Below are positions 27,606 through 36,893 of a DNA stretch of 64,000 bases, one piece after another. Source of the DNA: Xanthomonas sp. CFBP 8443. Lineage in GTDB: Bacteria; Pseudomonadota; Gammaproteobacteria; Xanthomonadales; Xanthomonadaceae. Both the position numbers and the translations under genes were made by a program. Each line of letters begins with the position of its first letter. Positions within the stretch are counted from its first letter, which is position 1. Below the pieces are notes generated by a model. The model searched no databases and was not told where the DNA came from. It saw nothing but the letters and a program-made list of their open reading frames with translations. The stretch is taken from positions 2,232,001 through 2,296,000 of the forward strand of contig NZ_CP102592.1 of assembly GCF_025666195.1 (NCBI RefSeq). The letters run 5' to 3'.

Positions 27606-27636
27606 GCCCGCATGCGCTGAGCATGCGGGCTTTTTT
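27606..27636 (+). terminator. Terminator after receptor 1
   Basis: GCCCGCATGC (27606-27615), loop GCTGA, GCATGCGGGC (27621-27630), then six T. Perfect 10-base stem, 27 bases after the receptor stop, so receptor 1 is transcribed separately from receptor 2. Confidence 0.9.
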
Positions 27637-27731
27637 GTGGCGCCGCCGGCGTCGCAGCCGGCGGGAGACGCCGGCGCAGCGGCGGATGCCGCGATTCACA
27701 GACGCACCGGCGTTTCGTATGTGGAAAACGT

Positions 27732-27755
27732 ATAGCTAACTGTGAATATTTCATT
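27732..27755 (+). promoter_or_regulatory. ATAGC-N12-TTTCATT motif upstream of receptor 2
   Basis: ATAGC 27732-27736, TTTCATT 27749-27755, within a stretch strongly similar to 24423-24457. It lies 200 bases upstream of the ATG at 27955, nearly the same distance as in front of receptor 1, and presumably governs the whole downstream glycosidase run. Confidence 0.62.
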
Positions 27756-27936
27756 GGATGGCATGTCTACGGGCCCCTATTCTCGTGACCGAGTCGTGAT
27801 CTTCTTGGATCGCATGCGCGCTGCGGCACCCCGCCGCGCCGGACTTGCGGCCAGCACCCATCAAGCAGGTGCGTCCGCACAATCAGACACGGCGACGTCG
27901 CCCTTGGCGCGATCGCCGAACCCGTTTGCACATGTG

Positions 27937-27950
27937 TCCTGGGAGGGAAG
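27937..27950 (+). promoter_or_regulatory. Conserved leader and ribosome binding site of receptor 2
   Basis: TCCTGGGAGGGAAG ends four bases before the ATG at 27955, matching the leader of receptor 1 and of the GH3 gene. It decides for 27955 instead of the upstream start of the open frame. Confidence 0.7.
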
Positions 27951-27954
27951 CACC

Positions 27955-30687
27955 ATGTCAGCGTCTCATAGCCATTGTCCGCTTGCGCGGACCGTGGCGC
28001 TCCGTTCTACCCGTGTTGTTTCCGACCGCGGCGTGCGCCGTTCCGCGATCGCCCTGGCCGTCGCCGCGCTGGTCGCCGCATCCGCCGCGCAGGCCCAGCA
28101 AGCCGAGCAGGCCCCGCCTGCGCAGGCCGACGACGCCACCACGCAGCTGGACACCGTGCAGGTCAGCGGTACCCGCAGCAGCGTGACCAAGGCGCAGCTG
28201 GTCAAGCAGAATTCCGAGCAACTGGTCGATTCGATCGTGGCCGAGGACATCGGCAAGCTGCCCGACAACAACGTCGCCGAGGCGCTGCAACGCATCTCCG
28301 GCGTGCAGATCGCGCGCAACTACGGCGAGGGCAGCAGCATCGCCATCCGCGGCCTGACCCAGGTCCGCACCGAGCTCAACGGCCGCGACATCTTCACCGC
28401 CAACGACGGCCGCGGGCTGAGCTTCGAGGACGTCTCGGCCGAACTGCTGGCCGGCGTCAACGTCTACAAGAACCCGTCCGCCGACATGATCGAAGGCGGC
28501 CTGGGCGGCACCGTCGACCTGCGCACGCGCCTGCCGTTCGACTACGACGCACGCAAGATCGCCGGCAGCGTGCAGTACAACCACTACGACCTGGCCGACG
28601 ACAGCAAGCCGGCGTTCTCGGGCATGTACAGCGACCGCTGGCAGACCGGCATCGGCGAGATCGGCCTGCTGGTGAACTATTCGCAGCAGACCAGCCCGTT
28701 CCGCCAGGACACCATCTCGGTCGAGCCGTGGTACACGCAGACCGACCTGCCGGGCTACGAAGGGCAGGGCATCTCGGTGCCGCACGGCGCCGGCATCAAC
28801 ACCACGGTCGGCGAGCGCAAGCGCAAGACCGGCGCGTTCGCGCTGCAGTGGCGCCCGAACGACGACGTCGAGGTCACCGCGCAGGTGCTGCGCTCGGACT
28901 ACGACTTCAGCTGGCACGACTATTCGTTCTTCGCCTACAGCGGCCAGGACCCGATGCAGGGCTACGACGACATCGTGGTCAACGACCGCAACGAGTTCGT
29001 CAGCGGCACCTTCCAGAACACCCCGGCCGATTCCAACACCAGCCTGACCCGGCGCAAGTCGGTGACCACCGACTACTCGCTGGGCGCCAAGTGGACGGTG
29101 ACCCCGAACCTGACCCTGAGCACCGACTTCCAGTACGTCGACGCCACCACCAAGGGCACCCGCTACATCGTCGGTACCGGCATGACCAGCGTGCCGTTCT
29201 ACACCATCGACTTCCGCGGCGACCTGCCGCGGCTGTCGGTGACCGACGCCAGCGGCAACCAGGGCTACCTGACCGACGCGGCCAACTACAGCGGCTGGAA
29301 GTTCCACCTGGACAACCAGGACGACAACAAGGGCACCGAGTTCGCCTGGCGCTCGGACATGGACCTGGCGTTCGACGACAGCTTCGCGCGCAGTTTCAAG
29401 GCCGGCGTGCGCTACACCGACCGCGATGCGGAGAACAAAGGCAATGTGTGGCGCTACATGTGGCTGGGCGCGCCGTTCTCGCAGTACCCGGACGCGGAGC
29501 TGGTGCAGAACCCGATCACCGACTTCTTCCGCGGCGATTCGCGCGCGTTCGGCCCGACGCTGACCGCCTCCGATGCGCTGGTCGGCAACTACGAGCAGAC
29601 GCTGGCGCTGTTCGGCGCCTCGCCGCTGACCTTCGCGCCGAACAACATCAACAGCCAGGGCGAGAAGACCTACGCCGCCTATGGCGTGCTGCGCTTCGGC
29701 GTGGACGATGGCGCGATCCCGTTCGACGGCAACATCGGCATCCGCATCGTGCGCACCAAGGTCGATTCGCAGGGCGTGCGCACCGGCACCGACGCCGAGG
29801 GCGGCGGGTTGCTGCCGGTGGACGTGCAGCAGACCTACACCGACGTGCTGCCGAGCCTGAACCTGCGTTGGATGCTCACCGATACCCTGCAGTGGCGCTT
29901 CGCCGCCTCGCGCGGCATCTCGCGCCCGGACCTCAACCGGCTCAACCCGAACCTGAGTCTGGGCACCACCACCGGCGGCGACGGCGTGACCCGGCGCACC
30001 GGGTCGGCCGGCAATCCGGACCTGGCGCCGATGAAGGCCGACCAGTTCGACACCGCGCTGGAGTGGTACTTCGGCAAGGGCTCGATGATGTACGGCACGG
30101 TCTTCTACAAGAAGGTCGAAGGCTTCATCGCCGACGCGGTGTTCGAAGAGGTCTACGGCGGCGACACCTGGGAGATCACCCGTCCGGTCAACGGCAAGGA
30201 CGGCAGGATCAAGGGCGTGGAAGTGGGCTACACCCAGTTCTTCGACTTCCTGCCGGGCTGGCTGAGCGGCTTCGGCCTGCAGACCAACTACACCTACGTC
30301 GACAGCGAGGCGCCGAGCCCGACCGCCACCGACACCAACGGCCAGGCGCTGACGGTGCCGCTGCAGGGGCTGTCCAAAAACAGCTACAACCTGATCCTCA
30401 GCTACGAGCTGTCGCGTTTCCAGGCGCGCGTGGCCTACAACTGGCGCAGCGACTGGCTGGTGACCACGGCCGGCAACGGCACCGGCAACCTGCCGGTCTA
30501 CAACAAGGGCTTCGGCCAGCTGGACGCGTCGGTGCGCTACAACATCGACGATGTGTGGTCGGTGTCGGTGGACGGGGTCAACCTGCTCGATACCCGCAAC
30601 GAGAGCTACTTGGGCGTGGAATCGCGCTACCGCGACTTCGTCATCAACGACCGTCGCTACGGCCTGACCCTGCGCGCCAGCTTCTGA
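27955..30687 (+). CDS. TonB-dependent receptor 2, head of the xyloglucan operon
   Basis: 910 residues. Signal peptide ends near AASAAQAQ; the TonB-box-like TTQLDTVQVSG is followed by the plug (VDSIVAEDIGKLPDNNVAEALQRISGVQIARNYGEGSSIAIRGLTQVRTELNGRD ... NVYKNPSADMIEGGLGGTVDLRT) and a long barrel ending YGLTLRASF. It differs from receptor 1 by about 66 fewer residues and by many barrel loops. It is the first gene of a co-directional run with no terminator before 46.6 kb: GH74 follows after 103 bases. Likely role: uptake of xyloglucan oligosaccharides produced by GH74, by analogy with the Xanthomonas citri xyloglucan locus; ligand not proven from sequence. Confidence 0.94.
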   Translation: MSASHSHCPLARTVALRSTRVVSDRGVRRSAIALAVAALVAASAAQAQQAEQAPPAQADDATTQLDTVQVSGTRSSVTKAQLVKQNSEQLVDSIVAEDIGKLPDNNVAEALQRISGVQIARNYGEGSSIAIRGLTQVRTELNGRDIFTANDGRGLSFEDVSAELLAGVNVYKNPSADMIEGGLGGTVDLRTRLPFDYDARKIAGSVQYNHYDLADDSKPAFSGMYSDRWQTGIGEIGLLVNYSQQTSPFRQDTISVEPWYTQTDLPGYEGQGISVPHGAGINTTVGERKRKTGAFALQWRPNDDVEVTAQVLRSDYDFSWHDYSFFAYSGQDPMQGYDDIVVNDRNEFVSGTFQNTPADSNTSLTRRKSVTTDYSLGAKWTVTPNLTLSTDFQYVDATTKGTRYIVGTGMTSVPFYTIDFRGDLPRLSVTDASGNQGYLTDAANYSGWKFHLDNQDDNKGTEFAWRSDMDLAFDDSFARSFKAGVRYTDRDAENKGNVWRYMWLGAPFSQYPDAELVQNPITDFFRGDSRAFGPTLTASDALVGNYEQTLALFGASPLTFAPNNINSQGEKTYAAYGVLRFGVDDGAIPFDGNIGIRIVRTKVDSQGVRTGTDAEGGGLLPVDVQQTYTDVLPSLNLRWMLTDTLQWRFAASRGISRPDLNRLNPNLSLGTTTGGDGVTRRTGSAGNPDLAPMKADQFDTALEWYFGKGSMMYGTVFYKKVEGFIADAVFEEVYGGDTWEITRPVNGKDGRIKGVEVGYTQFFDFLPGWLSGFGLQTNYTYVDSEAPSPTATDTNGQALTVPLQGLSKNSYNLILSYELSRFQARVAYNWRSDWLVTTAGNGTGNLPVYNKGFGQLDASVRYNIDDVWSVSVDGVNLLDTRNESYLGVESRYRDFVINDRRYGLTLRASF

Positions 30688-30790
30688 GGACGGCGCAGGC
30701 ACGGTCCTCCGCTCCGGCGCCGCGCGCGCCGGGGCGGGGGAGTTCCTGCCGATGGCCTGGCCGTCGGCTGCAATCGGAGCGCAACGCACG

Positions 30791-33058
30791 ATGCGGCAAC
30801 ATCGCGTGCTGAAACCTGATGCGTGGCCGGGCAAGTGGCAGCGCGCAGTGCGGTCGCGCTCGGCATGGCCGGCGCTGCTGCTGTTGGCGTTGTTGTGGAG
30901 CGCGTTGCCGGCGCTCGCCGCGGCGCCGCTGCCGTACCAGTTCCGCAGCGTCGCCATCGGCGGCGGCGGTTTCGTCTCCGGCCTGCTGTTCCATCCGGCG
31001 CAGCAGGGCCTGCTGTATGCGCGCACCGACGTCGGCGGCGCGTACCGCTGGGATGCGGCGGCCGCGCACTGGGTCGCGTTGACCGACTGGCTCGGTGCGG
31101 CCGACCAGAATCTGATGGGCATCGACGCGTTCGCGATCGATCCGCACGATCCGCAGGCGCTGTACCTGGCCGCAGGCACCTACCTGCACCCGCGCGCCGG
31201 CAATGCCGCGTTGCTGCGTTCGCACGACCAGGGGCGCAGCTTCGCGCGCACCGAGCTGCCGTTCAAGCTGGGCGGCAACGAACTGGGCCGCGGCAATGGC
31301 GAACGGCTGGCGGTGGATCCGAACGATGGCCGCGTGCTGCTGCTCGGTTCGCGCGATGCCGGGCTGTGGCGCAGCGACGACCGCGGTGTGCACTGGCAGC
31401 GGGTGACGTCCTTTCCGGCAGTCGCCACCAGCGCGGCCGCCAGCGCGGTCAACCACGCCGGGCGCCGCCAGCAGGTCGGTATCGCCTTCGTCGTGTTCGA
31501 CCCTGCCAGCGCCGCCGGCGGCGGCGCTTCGCAGCGGATCTACGTCGGCGTGTCCACGCAGGAACGCAGCGTGTTCGTGTCCGAGGACGGCGGGCGTAGC
31601 TGGCAGCCGGTGCCTGGGCAGCCCACCGGATTGCGTCCCAGCCACATGGTGCGCTCCAGCGACGGCATCTATTACCTCAGCTACGGCGACCAGCCGGGCC
31701 CGGACCTGATGGCCGACGGCGCGGTCTGGAAATACGAGCCGGCCGCGCAGCGCTGGACCGACATCAGCCCGGTGCCGCAGCCGCATGCCGGGCCGGGCTT
31801 CGGTTGGGGCGCGGTGGCGGTGGATCCGCGCCAGCCGCAGACGCTGATCGCCAGCACCTTCCGCCGCTACACGCCGGGCGACGACATCTACCGCAGCACC
31901 GACGGCGGACGCCGCTGGGCACCGCTGTTCCCGCGCTCGCGCTTCGCTCACGACACCGCCCCATGGACCGCGCAGGCCCGCCCGCACTGGATGGCGTCGC
32001 TGGCCATCGATCCGTTCGACAGCGATCGCGCCTGGTTCGTCACCGGTTACGGGGTCTGGGCCTCGTGCAACCTGCGCGCGTTCGATGCGGCCGAGGGCGT
32101 AGTGCAGTGGTGGTTCGCCGACGCGGGGCTGGAGGAGACGGTGCCGCTGGATCTGCTCAGTCCGGCGCAGGGCGCGCCGTTGCTCAGCGCGCTCGGCGAT
32201 ATCGACGGTTTCCGCCACGACACGCTGGACCGCGCGCAGTCGCAGTTCGCCGGGCCGCGGCTGACCAACGGCGAGAGCATCGATGCCGCCGGCCAGGCGC
32301 CGCAGCTGGTGGTGCGCAGCGGCACGCTGCGCGAGCGGCGCGACGGCGAGGTCCGTGCCGCCTGGTCGCGCGATGGCGGCGCCAGCTGGAGCGCATTCGC
32401 CAACGAACCGCCGGCGGGCGAGGGCGCCGGGCATATCGCCATCAACGCCGACGGCAGCCGCGTGATCTGGTCGCCGCGCAACGGCGGCAGCGCCTGGGCC
32501 AGCGACGACTGGGGCCGGCACTGGGAGCGGGTGGAAGGTTCCTCCGGCACCCTGCTGATCGAAGCCGACCGGGTCGATGCGCAGCGCTGGTACGCGGTCG
32601 ATGCGGCCAGCGGGCGCTTCTATCTGAGCGAGGACGGCGGTCGCCGGTTCCGCGACAGCGGCGTCGGGATCGGCGTGCCGGCGGACGCCGAGCGCACCCG
32701 CCCGCAGCTGCGCCCGGACCCGCTGCGCGCCGGCGTGGTGTACCTGGCCAGCCCCAGCCGCGGCGTGATGCGCTGGCAACACGGCACGCTCGCCGTGCTG
32801 GCGAAGGTGGAGGCGCGTTCGCTGGGCCTGGGCCGCGCGCCGCGCGACGGCGCGCCGCCGATGCTGTTCCTCGCCGGCAGCGTCGATGGCGTCAGCGGGC
32901 TGTTCCGCTCCGAGGACGAGGGCCGGCGCTGGCGGCGCATCGACGACGACGCGCACGGCTTCGGCCGTCCCTATGCCGTCACCGGCGATCCGCGCGTGAT
33001 CGGCCGCGTCTACTTCGCTACCGGCGGCCGAGGCATCTTCTATGGCGATGCGCGATAG
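30791..33058 (+). CDS. GH74 endo-xyloglucanase
   Basis: From the ATG at 30791 (MRQHRVLKPDAWPGKW) 755 residues; an upstream in-frame ATG at 30752 is possible. A basic n-region and hydrophobic stretch AWPALLLLALLWSALPALAAAP form a signal peptide. The body is two seven-bladed propellers with repeated sortilin/BNR motifs (SEDGGRSWQPV, STDGGRRWAPL, SRDGGASWSAF, SEDGGRRFRDS, SEDEGRRWRRI). The GH74 acidic pair is seen as Asp80 in RTDVGGAYRW and Asp470 in LGDIDGFRHD. It cleaves the xyloglucan backbone outside or in the periplasm. No carbohydrate-binding module is attached. Cotranscribed with receptor 2 upstream and the acetylesterase 114 bases downstream. Confidence 0.93.
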   Translation: MRQHRVLKPDAWPGKWQRAVRSRSAWPALLLLALLWSALPALAAAPLPYQFRSVAIGGGGFVSGLLFHPAQQGLLYARTDVGGAYRWDAAAAHWVALTDWLGAADQNLMGIDAFAIDPHDPQALYLAAGTYLHPRAGNAALLRSHDQGRSFARTELPFKLGGNELGRGNGERLAVDPNDGRVLLLGSRDAGLWRSDDRGVHWQRVTSFPAVATSAAASAVNHAGRRQQVGIAFVVFDPASAAGGGASQRIYVGVSTQERSVFVSEDGGRSWQPVPGQPTGLRPSHMVRSSDGIYYLSYGDQPGPDLMADGAVWKYEPAAQRWTDISPVPQPHAGPGFGWGAVAVDPRQPQTLIASTFRRYTPGDDIYRSTDGGRRWAPLFPRSRFAHDTAPWTAQARPHWMASLAIDPFDSDRAWFVTGYGVWASCNLRAFDAAEGVVQWWFADAGLEETVPLDLLSPAQGAPLLSALGDIDGFRHDTLDRAQSQFAGPRLTNGESIDAAGQAPQLVVRSGTLRERRDGEVRAAWSRDGGASWSAFANEPPAGEGAGHIAINADGSRVIWSPRNGGSAWASDDWGRHWERVEGSSGTLLIEADRVDAQRWYAVDAASGRFYLSEDGGRRFRDSGVGIGVPADAERTRPQLRPDPLRAGVVYLASPSRGVMRWQHGTLAVLAKVEARSLGLGRAPRDGAPPMLFLAGSVDGVSGLFRSEDEGRRWRRIDDDAHGFGRPYAVTGDPRVIGRVYFATGGRGIFYGDAR

Positions 33059-33172
33059 TCGCCCGCACAGCGGCCTGATGGCGCGGCCGGGGAGCAACGG
33101 CGCCTGCCGGCGCGCGGGCGTGGCGATGCCGCGTCCGCATCCCTCCGTATCGAACAGCACAGGATCGACGCC

Positions 33173-35098
33173 ATGACCCTCTCTCTGCCTCCCGCCGCGA
33201 AATGGCTGGCCGCGCTGGCACTGGCGATGCTGCCTGCATCGGCCTGGGCGACGCTGGAACTGCCCTTGCTGTTCGCCGACGGCGCGGTGCTGCAGCGCGA
33301 TGTGCCGATGCGCGTGTGGGGCTGGGCCACGCCCGGCGCGCGCATCCAGGTGCGCCTGGACGGCGCCGCGGCGAGCGCCGTCGCCGCAGGCGACGGGCGC
33401 TGGCAGGTGCAACTGCCGACGCATGCGGCCGGCGGCCCGTACGTGCTGGAAGTGGAAGGCGACGGCACGCGGCGCCGCATCGGCGACGTGCTGGTCGGCG
33501 ACGTGTGGCTGGCCAGCGGCCAGTCCAACATGGAGTGGCCGCTGGCGCAGGCGCGCGACGGTGCGCGCGAAGTGGCCGCGGCCGCCGATCCGCAACTGCG
33601 CCATTTCAAGATCCCCAAGTCGTGGTCGGCGCAGCCGGAACGGCAACTGGCCGGCGGCGAGTGGAAAGCCGCCACGCCCGACGACGCCGGCGCGTTCTCC
33701 GCGGTGGGCTATTTCTTCGCGCGCGAGTTGCGCCAGCGCACCGGCGTGCCGATCGGCATCGTCGACAGCAGTTGGGGCGGCAGCGCGATCGAGGCGTGGA
33801 TGGACGCATCCGCACTGGGCATGGATGCGACGCAGACCGCACGCAGCGTCGCCGACATGAAGGCCAAGGATGCGCGCACCCTGGCCGCGGTGCGGCAGCG
33901 CATCGCGCGCTGGCCGGCGGTGCAGGACGGCGCCGAGGCGTGGCGCGCGGCCGACCTCGACGACAGCGACTGGGACCGCATCCCGGTCGACCGCAACTGG
34001 GAAGCCAGCGGCTACGACGGCATGGACGGCATCGCCTGGTACCGCACCTCGTTCACCCTCAGCGCCGCCGAAGCCAAGGCCGGCGTCACCCTGGGCGTCG
34101 GCCAGATCGACGATTCGGATGTCACCTACGTCAACGGCCAGCCGGTCGGGCAGACCGAAAAGCAATGGAACCTGCCGCGCGTGTATCGCGTACCGGCGGC
34201 GGCGCTGCGGGCCGGCGTCAACCACGTCGCGGTGCGGGTCACCGACCTCAGCGGCGGCGGCGGCCTGCACGGCGACGACGCTGAGCGCTTCGTGCAGGCC
34301 GGCGAGGGAGCCCGGCGCCCGCTGCAGGGCTGGACGTTCCGTCCGGCCAAGGTGGTGGTGGCGCTGGACGACAGCCGCAACCAGCAGCCGACGCTGCTGT
34401 ACAACCGCATGATCCATCCGCTGCAGCCGTTCCCACTCAAGGGGGTGATCTGGTACCAGGGCGAGAGCAACGCGAACGCTGGCGGTGCGCTGCGCTACCG
34501 CGAGCAGTTCGCGGCGATGATCCGGCACTGGCGCACCGAACGCGGACAGCCGCAGCTGCCGTTCCTGTGGGTGCAGCTGGCCAACTTCCGCGCCGGCGCC
34601 GACAAGGGCGATCTCAGTCCGTGGGCGCTGCTGCGCGAGTCGCAGTCCAAGACCCTGGCGCTGCCGGCGACCGCGCAGGCGGTGACCATCGACATCGGCG
34701 AGCCCGGCGACATCCATCCGACCAACAAGCAGGACGTCGGCCATCGCCTGGCGCTGGCCGCGCGCCACGTCGCCTACGGCGAAGCGCTGGTCTACAGCGC
34801 GCCGACGCTGCGCCGCGCCGAGTTCGATGGGCGCACGGCGAGGCTGCAGTTCGATCCGATGGGCAGCGCGCTGGCGGTGCGCGGCGGCGGCCCGCTGCGC
34901 GGCTTCAGCGTCGCCGGCGCCGATCGCCGCTTCCATCCGGCGCAGGCGCGCATCGACGGCGACAGCGTGCTGGTCGAGAGCGCCGAGGTGACGCAGCCGC
35001 AGGCCTTGCGCTACGCCTGGAGCGAGAACCCGGCCGAGGCCAACCTGGTCAATCGCGAACAATTGCCTGTCTCCCCTTTCCGAACCGACACCTGGTGA
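33173..35098 (+). CDS. CE20-type carbohydrate acetylesterase (SGNH with inserted domain)
   Basis: 641 residues with a signal peptide ([13 protein letters not shown]). An N-terminal beta domain is followed by the SGNH hydrolase block I ([13 protein letters not shown]) with nucleophile Ser118. About residues 255-370 are a jelly-roll insertion ([21 protein letters not shown] ... [23 protein letters not shown]), after which the hydrolase resumes ([25 protein letters not shown]) and ends with [15 protein letters not shown], whose Asp513/His515 probably complete the site. The family is annotated as sialate O-acetylesterase; the split by a jelly roll is the mark of CE20, founded on a Xanthomonas xyloglucan acetylesterase. 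It should remove acetyl groups from galactosyl side chains before GH35 acts. GH35 starts 17 bases downstream. Confidence 0.87.
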   Translation: MTLSLPPAAKWLAALALAMLPASAWATLELPLLFADGAVLQRDVPMRVWGWATPGARIQVRLDGAAASAVAAGDGRWQVQLPTHAAGGPYVLEVEGDGTRRRIGDVLVGDVWLASGQSNMEWPLAQARDGAREVAAAADPQLRHFKIPKSWSAQPERQLAGGEWKAATPDDAGAFSAVGYFFARELRQRTGVPIGIVDSSWGGSAIEAWMDASALGMDATQTARSVADMKAKDARTLAAVRQRIARWPAVQDGAEAWRAADLDDSDWDRIPVDRNWEASGYDGMDGIAWYRTSFTLSAAEAKAGVTLGVGQIDDSDVTYVNGQPVGQTEKQWNLPRVYRVPAAALRAGVNHVAVRVTDLSGGGGLHGDDAERFVQAGEGARRPLQGWTFRPAKVVVALDDSRNQQPTLLYNRMIHPLQPFPLKGVIWYQGESNANAGGALRYREQFAAMIRHWRTERGQPQLPFLWVQLANFRAGADKGDLSPWALLRESQSKTLALPATAQAVTIDIGEPGDIHPTNKQDVGHRLALAARHVAYGEALVYSAPTLRRAEFDGRTARLQFDPMGSALAVRGGGPLRGFSVAGADRRFHPAQARIDGDSVLVESAEVTQPQALRYAWSENPAEANLVNREQLPVSPFRTDTW

Positions 35099-35115
35099 CA
35101 CGGAGTGCTGACCGC

Positions 35116-36840
35116 ATGAAATCCCCCGTTCCGCGCACTCGCGCAGCCGCCCTGCGCTGGCGTCCGCTGCTGGCCTGCGCGCTGTCGCTGGCGCTGGCCG
35201 CATGCCAGTCCGACCAGTCCGCGCCGCCCGCCGCCGATGCCGCCGCCGGCGCGTCCACGGCCAAGCCCGGCGCCGCGCTGGCACCTGCGCCTGCGCCGGC
35301 CCAACAGGCGCCGATCCCGCAGTTCGTCAGCAAGGACGGCAAGCACACGCTGCTGGTCGACGACGCGCCGTTCCTGATCCTCGGCGCGCAGGTCAACAAT
35401 TCCAGCAACTACCCGGCGGCGCTGGAACAGGTATGGCCGGCGATGCAGTTCCTCGGTCCCAACACCGTGCAGGTGCCGATCGCCTGGGAGCAGGTGGAGC
35501 CGGAGGAGGGCACGTTCGACTTCTCCTTCGTCGACACGCTGCTGGCGCAGGCGCGCGAGCGCAAGGTGCGGCTGGTGCTGCTGTGGTTCGGCACCTGGAA
35601 GAACAACGGCCCGGCCTACACGCCGCACTGGGTCAAGACCGACAACGCGCGCTTCCCGCGCGTGGTCACCCGCGACGGCAAGCACATCGGCTCGCTGTCG
35701 CCGTTGGCGCCGGCCACGCTGGAGGCCGACCGCAAGGCCTTCGTCGCCTTCATGAAGCACCTCAAGCAGGCCGATCCGCAGCGCACCGTGATCATGGTGC
35801 AGCCGGAGAACGAACCAGGCACCTACGGCAGCGTGCGCGACTTCTCGCCGCTGGCGCAGCAGGCCTTCGACGGTCCGGTGCCCGAGGCGCTGCTGCAGAA
35901 ACTGGGCCGGCAGCCGGGCACCTGGGCGCAGGTGTTCGGCGCCGATGCCGACGAGTTCTTCCATGCCTGGCACATCGGCCGCTTCATCGACCAGGTGGCC
36001 GCGGCCGGCAAGGCCGAGTACCCGCTGCCGATGTACGTCAACGCGGCGCTGCGCGGTCCGTTCAATCCCGGCCAGCCGGGCCAGTACGCCAGCGGCGGCC
36101 CCACCGACAACGTGCTCGACGTGTGGAAGGCGGCCGCGCCGCACATCGACCTGCTGGCCCCGGACATCTACATGCCCGAGTACCGCATGTACACCACGGT
36201 GCTGGAACGCTACGCGCGCCCGGACAACGCGCTGTTCGTGGCCGAGACCGGCAACCGCCCGGAGTACGCGCGCTACCTGTACCCGACGCTGGGCCACGAC
36301 GGCATCGGCTGGTCCACCTTCGGCATCGACTACAGCGGGTATTCCAACTGGCCGTTGGGCGCCAAGACCGTGGACGAGCCGACCATGGCGCCGTTCGCGC
36401 TGGGCTTCAAGTCGGTGAGCCTGGGCATGCGCCCGTTCGCCAAGGCCGCCTCGCAGGGCAAGCTGCACGGCACCGCCGAGGAGCCGGGCCAGCCGGTGCA
36501 GGAGCTGCGGCTCAACGAGCGCTGGAGCGCGACCATCACCTACGGCGTGCCGCAGTTCTGGTTCAAGGGCACGCCGCCCGGCAACCCCGAGCCGAGCGGT
36601 GCGGCGCTGATCGCCGAGCTGGGCCCGGACGAATTCCTGGTCACCGGCTACCACGTGCGGGTGACCCTGCATCCGGCCAGCGAGGCCACCGCCAACATGG
36701 TCTACGACCGCGTCGAGGAAGGCTTCTACGATGGCGAGCAGTGGCGGTTCCAGCGCAACTGGAACGGCGACCAGACCGACTACGGGGTCAATTTCTCCGA
36801 CAGGCCGCAATTGCTGAAGATCAAGCTGGCCACCTACTGA
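35116..36840 (+). CDS. GH35 beta-galactosidase, lipoprotein
   Basis: From the ATG at 35116 the protein is 574 residues. The signal peptide ends with a lipobox (LALAAC), followed by a 35-residue Ala/Pro linker and the TIM barrel. Acid/base Glu233 lies in [11 protein letters not shown] and nucleophile Glu377 in [10 protein letters not shown]. The C-terminal 150 residues (from about 420) correspond to the DUF5597-type beta domain found in this GH35 subgroup. It removes terminal beta-1,2-galactose from xyloglucan side chains, probably tethered in the periplasm. Released galactose is the likely source for the neighbouring galactonate pathway. GH31 begins 53 bases downstream. Confidence 0.92.
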   Translation: MKSPVPRTRAAALRWRPLLACALSLALAACQSDQSAPPAADAAAGASTAKPGAALAPAPAPAQQAPIPQFVSKDGKHTLLVDDAPFLILGAQVNNSSNYPAALEQVWPAMQFLGPNTVQVPIAWEQVEPEEGTFDFSFVDTLLAQARERKVRLVLLWFGTWKNNGPAYTPHWVKTDNARFPRVVTRDGKHIGSLSPLAPATLEADRKAFVAFMKHLKQADPQRTVIMVQPENEPGTYGSVRDFSPLAQQAFDGPVPEALLQKLGRQPGTWAQVFGADADEFFHAWHIGRFIDQVAAAGKAEYPLPMYVNAALRGPFNPGQPGQYASGGPTDNVLDVWKAAAPHIDLLAPDIYMPEYRMYTTVLERYARPDNALFVAETGNRPEYARYLYPTLGHDGIGWSTFGIDYSGYSNWPLGAKTVDEPTMAPFALGFKSVSLGMRPFAKAASQGKLHGTAEEPGQPVQELRLNERWSATITYGVPQFWFKGTPPGNPEPSGAALIAELGPDEFLVTGYHVRVTLHPASEATANMVYDRVEEGFYDGEQWRFQRNWNGDQTDYGVNFSDRPQLLKIKLATY

Positions 36841-36893
36841 TACCTCGGCGCCGCCAGCGTGCGGCGCCGTCACCCGCTACAGAGGGAGTGAAC

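Noticed and set aside
27958..35284. Very long minus-strand open frames (1073 and 1546 codons) under receptor 2 and the glycosidase genes
   Set aside because: They are mirror images of well-supported genes, rich in Arg/His/Gln/Ala with no motif.
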